38,775 bases of DNA, taken from the NCBI GenBank assembly GCA_001917815.1, contig MNES01000028.1, positions 1-38,775 on the forward strand, in the 5' to 3' direction. Position numbers and translations under genes: made by a program. Within the stretch, counting starts at the first letter, position 1; each line of letters opens with the position of its first letter. Below, in pieces: positions 37,727 through 38,775 of the stretch. The notes beneath the pieces are model-generated. The model saw only the letters and a program-made list of their open reading frames with translations. It made no database searches and was not told the origin of the DNA. The DNA is from Chloroflexi bacterium 13_1_40CM_65_17. Its GTDB lineage: Bacteria; Chloroflexota; Dormibacteria; Dormibacterales; Dormibacteraceae.

Positions 37727-38775
37727 ATGCCTCTGAGCGGGATCCGTGTGCTCGATCTGACCCGCCTGCTGCCGGGTGCGTTCTGCACCATGCTCCTCGC
37801 GGATATGGGGGCGGACGTGATCAAGATCGAAGAGCCCTCTGGCGGCGACTACATGCGCTGGACCCCGCCGCTGGTGGACGGGCAGAGCGCCTTGTTCAAC
37901 GCGCTCAACCGCAACAAGCGCAGCCTGACCTTGAACCTTAAGAGCGAAGCCGGCCGGGACCTGCTGCTCCGCCTCGTCGACGGCTCGGCCGTGCTCGTGG
38001 AGGGCAACCGGCCAGGGGTCATGGAGCGCCTCGGCCTTGGCTGGCCAGTGCTCCACGCTCGCAACCCGGCGCTCGTTATGTGCTCGATCACGGGCTATGG
38101 GCAGGACGGCCCCCTGGCCTCCCATGCGGGTCACGACATCAACTACATGGCGACCGCCGGCGCTCTCGGGCTCAATGGGGTCAAGGGCGGACCGCCGGCG
38201 CCGCTTGCGGTGCAGGTCGCGGACATCGGCGGGGGCGGGCTGCAGCCGGCGGTCGCGATCCTCGGCGCCCTTGTCGGCGTGCAGCGCGGGGACGAGGGCA
38301 GCTGGCTCGACGTTTCGATGACCGATGGCGCCGTGAGCTGGATGGCACTGGCCCTCGCGCAGGAAGGCGCCGGTGACCCGGTGGTCAGGGGCGACCAACG
38401 GCTCACGGGCCGTTATGCCTGCTACCGCGTCTATGAATGCAAAGACGGCGGGTACTACAGCGTCGGCGCGCTGGAGCCGAAGTTCTGGACGGCCCTGTGC
38501 AAGGCCGTGGGGAAGCCTGAGCTGATCGAGCTCCAATATGCCTCCGGCGAAGAAGGAGCATCCGTGCACGAGGCGATGGAGACCGTCTTCCGGTCGAGGA
38601 CGAGATCCGAGTGGGAGCGCAAGCTCGCCGGCCTCGAAGTCTGCTGCGAGCCGGTGCTGCGGGTCGAAGAGGTCGCCACCCATCCCCAGATCGCTGCGCG
38701 AGGCCTCATCGCCAGATCCGCCCGCGGCGTCGAGGTCCGGCCCGCGGTTCCAGTGCGCGCCGATTGGCGGAGACT
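37727..38775 (+). CDS. CaiB/BaiF family CoA-transferase or alpha-methylacyl-CoA racemase, 3'-truncated
   Basis: 349 complete codons are visible; the gene runs past the window end. N-terminal LSGIRVLDLTRLLPGAFCTM and MGADVIKIEEPSGGDYMRW are class III CoA-transferase signatures; RNKRSLTLNLKSEAGRDLLL, VLVEGNRPGVMERLGLGW and CSITGYGQDGPLASHAGHDI follow. GHDINYMATAGALGLNG holds the catalytic Asp, and QVADIGGGGLQPAVAILGAL plus GSWLDVSMTDGAV match the racemase (AMACR) branch, so racemisation of 2-methylacyl-CoA is likelier than CoA transfer. ATG 37727 is chosen; TTG 37715 is in frame just upstream. Confidence 0.9.
   Translation, partial: MPLSGIRVLDLTRLLPGAFCTMLLADMGADVIKIEEPSGGDYMRWTPPLVDGQSALFNALNRNKRSLTLNLKSEAGRDLLLRLVDGSAVLVEGNRPGVMERLGLGWPVLHARNPALVMCSITGYGQDGPLASHAGHDINYMATAGALGLNGVKGGPPAPLAVQVADIGGGGLQPAVAILGALVGVQRGDEGSWLDVSMTDGAVSWMALALAQEGAGDPVVRGDQRLTGRYACYRVYECKDGGYYSVGALEPKFWTALCKAVGKPELIELQYASGEEGASVHEAMETVFRSRTRSEWERKLAGLEVCCEPVLRVEEVATHPQIAARGLIARSARGVEVRPAVPVRADWRR

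Noticed and set aside
1-38775. CRISPR arrays, IS elements, prophage genes, tRNA or rRNA genes
   Set aside because: No regular direct repeats, transposase motifs, phage structural genes or recognisable tRNA/rRNA segments were seen; a covariance-model scan could still find a tRNA missed by eye.

Overview
The window is about 38.8 kb of GC-rich, densely packed bacterial chromosome with no phage, IS or CRISPR signature and no rRNA or tRNA gene that I could recognise. Gene content (aerobic CO dehydrogenase accessory genes, a menaquinone pathway, DUF5317, a many-GAF soluble histidine kinase, a divergent FtsH, an FlK-like thioesterase) suits a soil or subsurface bacterium of the Chloroflexota/Dormibacterota sphere or a deep actinobacterial relative. 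That placement is inference; no marker decides it. Many genes carry a TAnnnT-like box 6-10 nt before the start codon and no Shine-Dalgarno, so leaderless transcripts are probably common.

Layout. 1-3660 (+): the end of a CO-dehydrogenase-type operon: coxM (cut by the window), coxD (MoxR ATPase), coxE (VWA) and coxF/xdhC. 3657-4515: a CGNR regulator facing a 70-residue small gene across two opposed promoters. 4512-7043: endonuclease IV, a molybdopterin nucleotidyltransferase with an unexplained N-terminal domain (functionally linked to the cox genes), and a LysE exporter carrying an in-frame palindromic insertion. 7099-14344: the menaquinone block: menB, menA and a small gene on +, menH on -, menD on +, then a minus operon merR > menF > alpha/beta hydrolase. 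menC, menE and menG are not in the window.

14387-19951 (-): a tight five-gene operon: response regulator > M20 peptidase > DUF5317 membrane protein > divergent four-TM FtsH > secreted lytic transglycosylase. The last gene seems to start with CTG in a CTGA overlap. 20023-26236: a signalling block: a 37-residue membrane peptide, a receiver-only protein, a 1359-residue six-GAF/PAS histidine kinase, a kinase-like protein keeping only the H-box, and an MBL hydrolase.

26241-32511: rlmN, a DUF72 gene whose only sensible start is ATA in an ATAA overlap, lgt and gltX on minus, then S51 peptidase > alpha/beta hydrolase > PlsC on plus. 32550-38775: an NAD-dependent epimerase whose 3' end lies antisense to a remnant of the neighbouring AsnC-type (RAM) gene, the intact RAM gene, threonine dehydratase, a 54-residue basic protein, an FlK-like thioesterase, galU, two small genes, an unknown protein, and a CaiB/AMACR-type enzyme cut by the window end.

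No wholly new system is proven. The best candidates are the FtsH-centred envelope operon, the GAF-kinase block with its degenerate kinase partner, the palindrome inside lysE, the non-canonical starts in 4-nt overlaps and the RAM remnant. Gene packing is extreme: nine tandem 4-nt start/stop overlaps and four convergent pairs that share their stop codons in a YTAR tetranucleotide.
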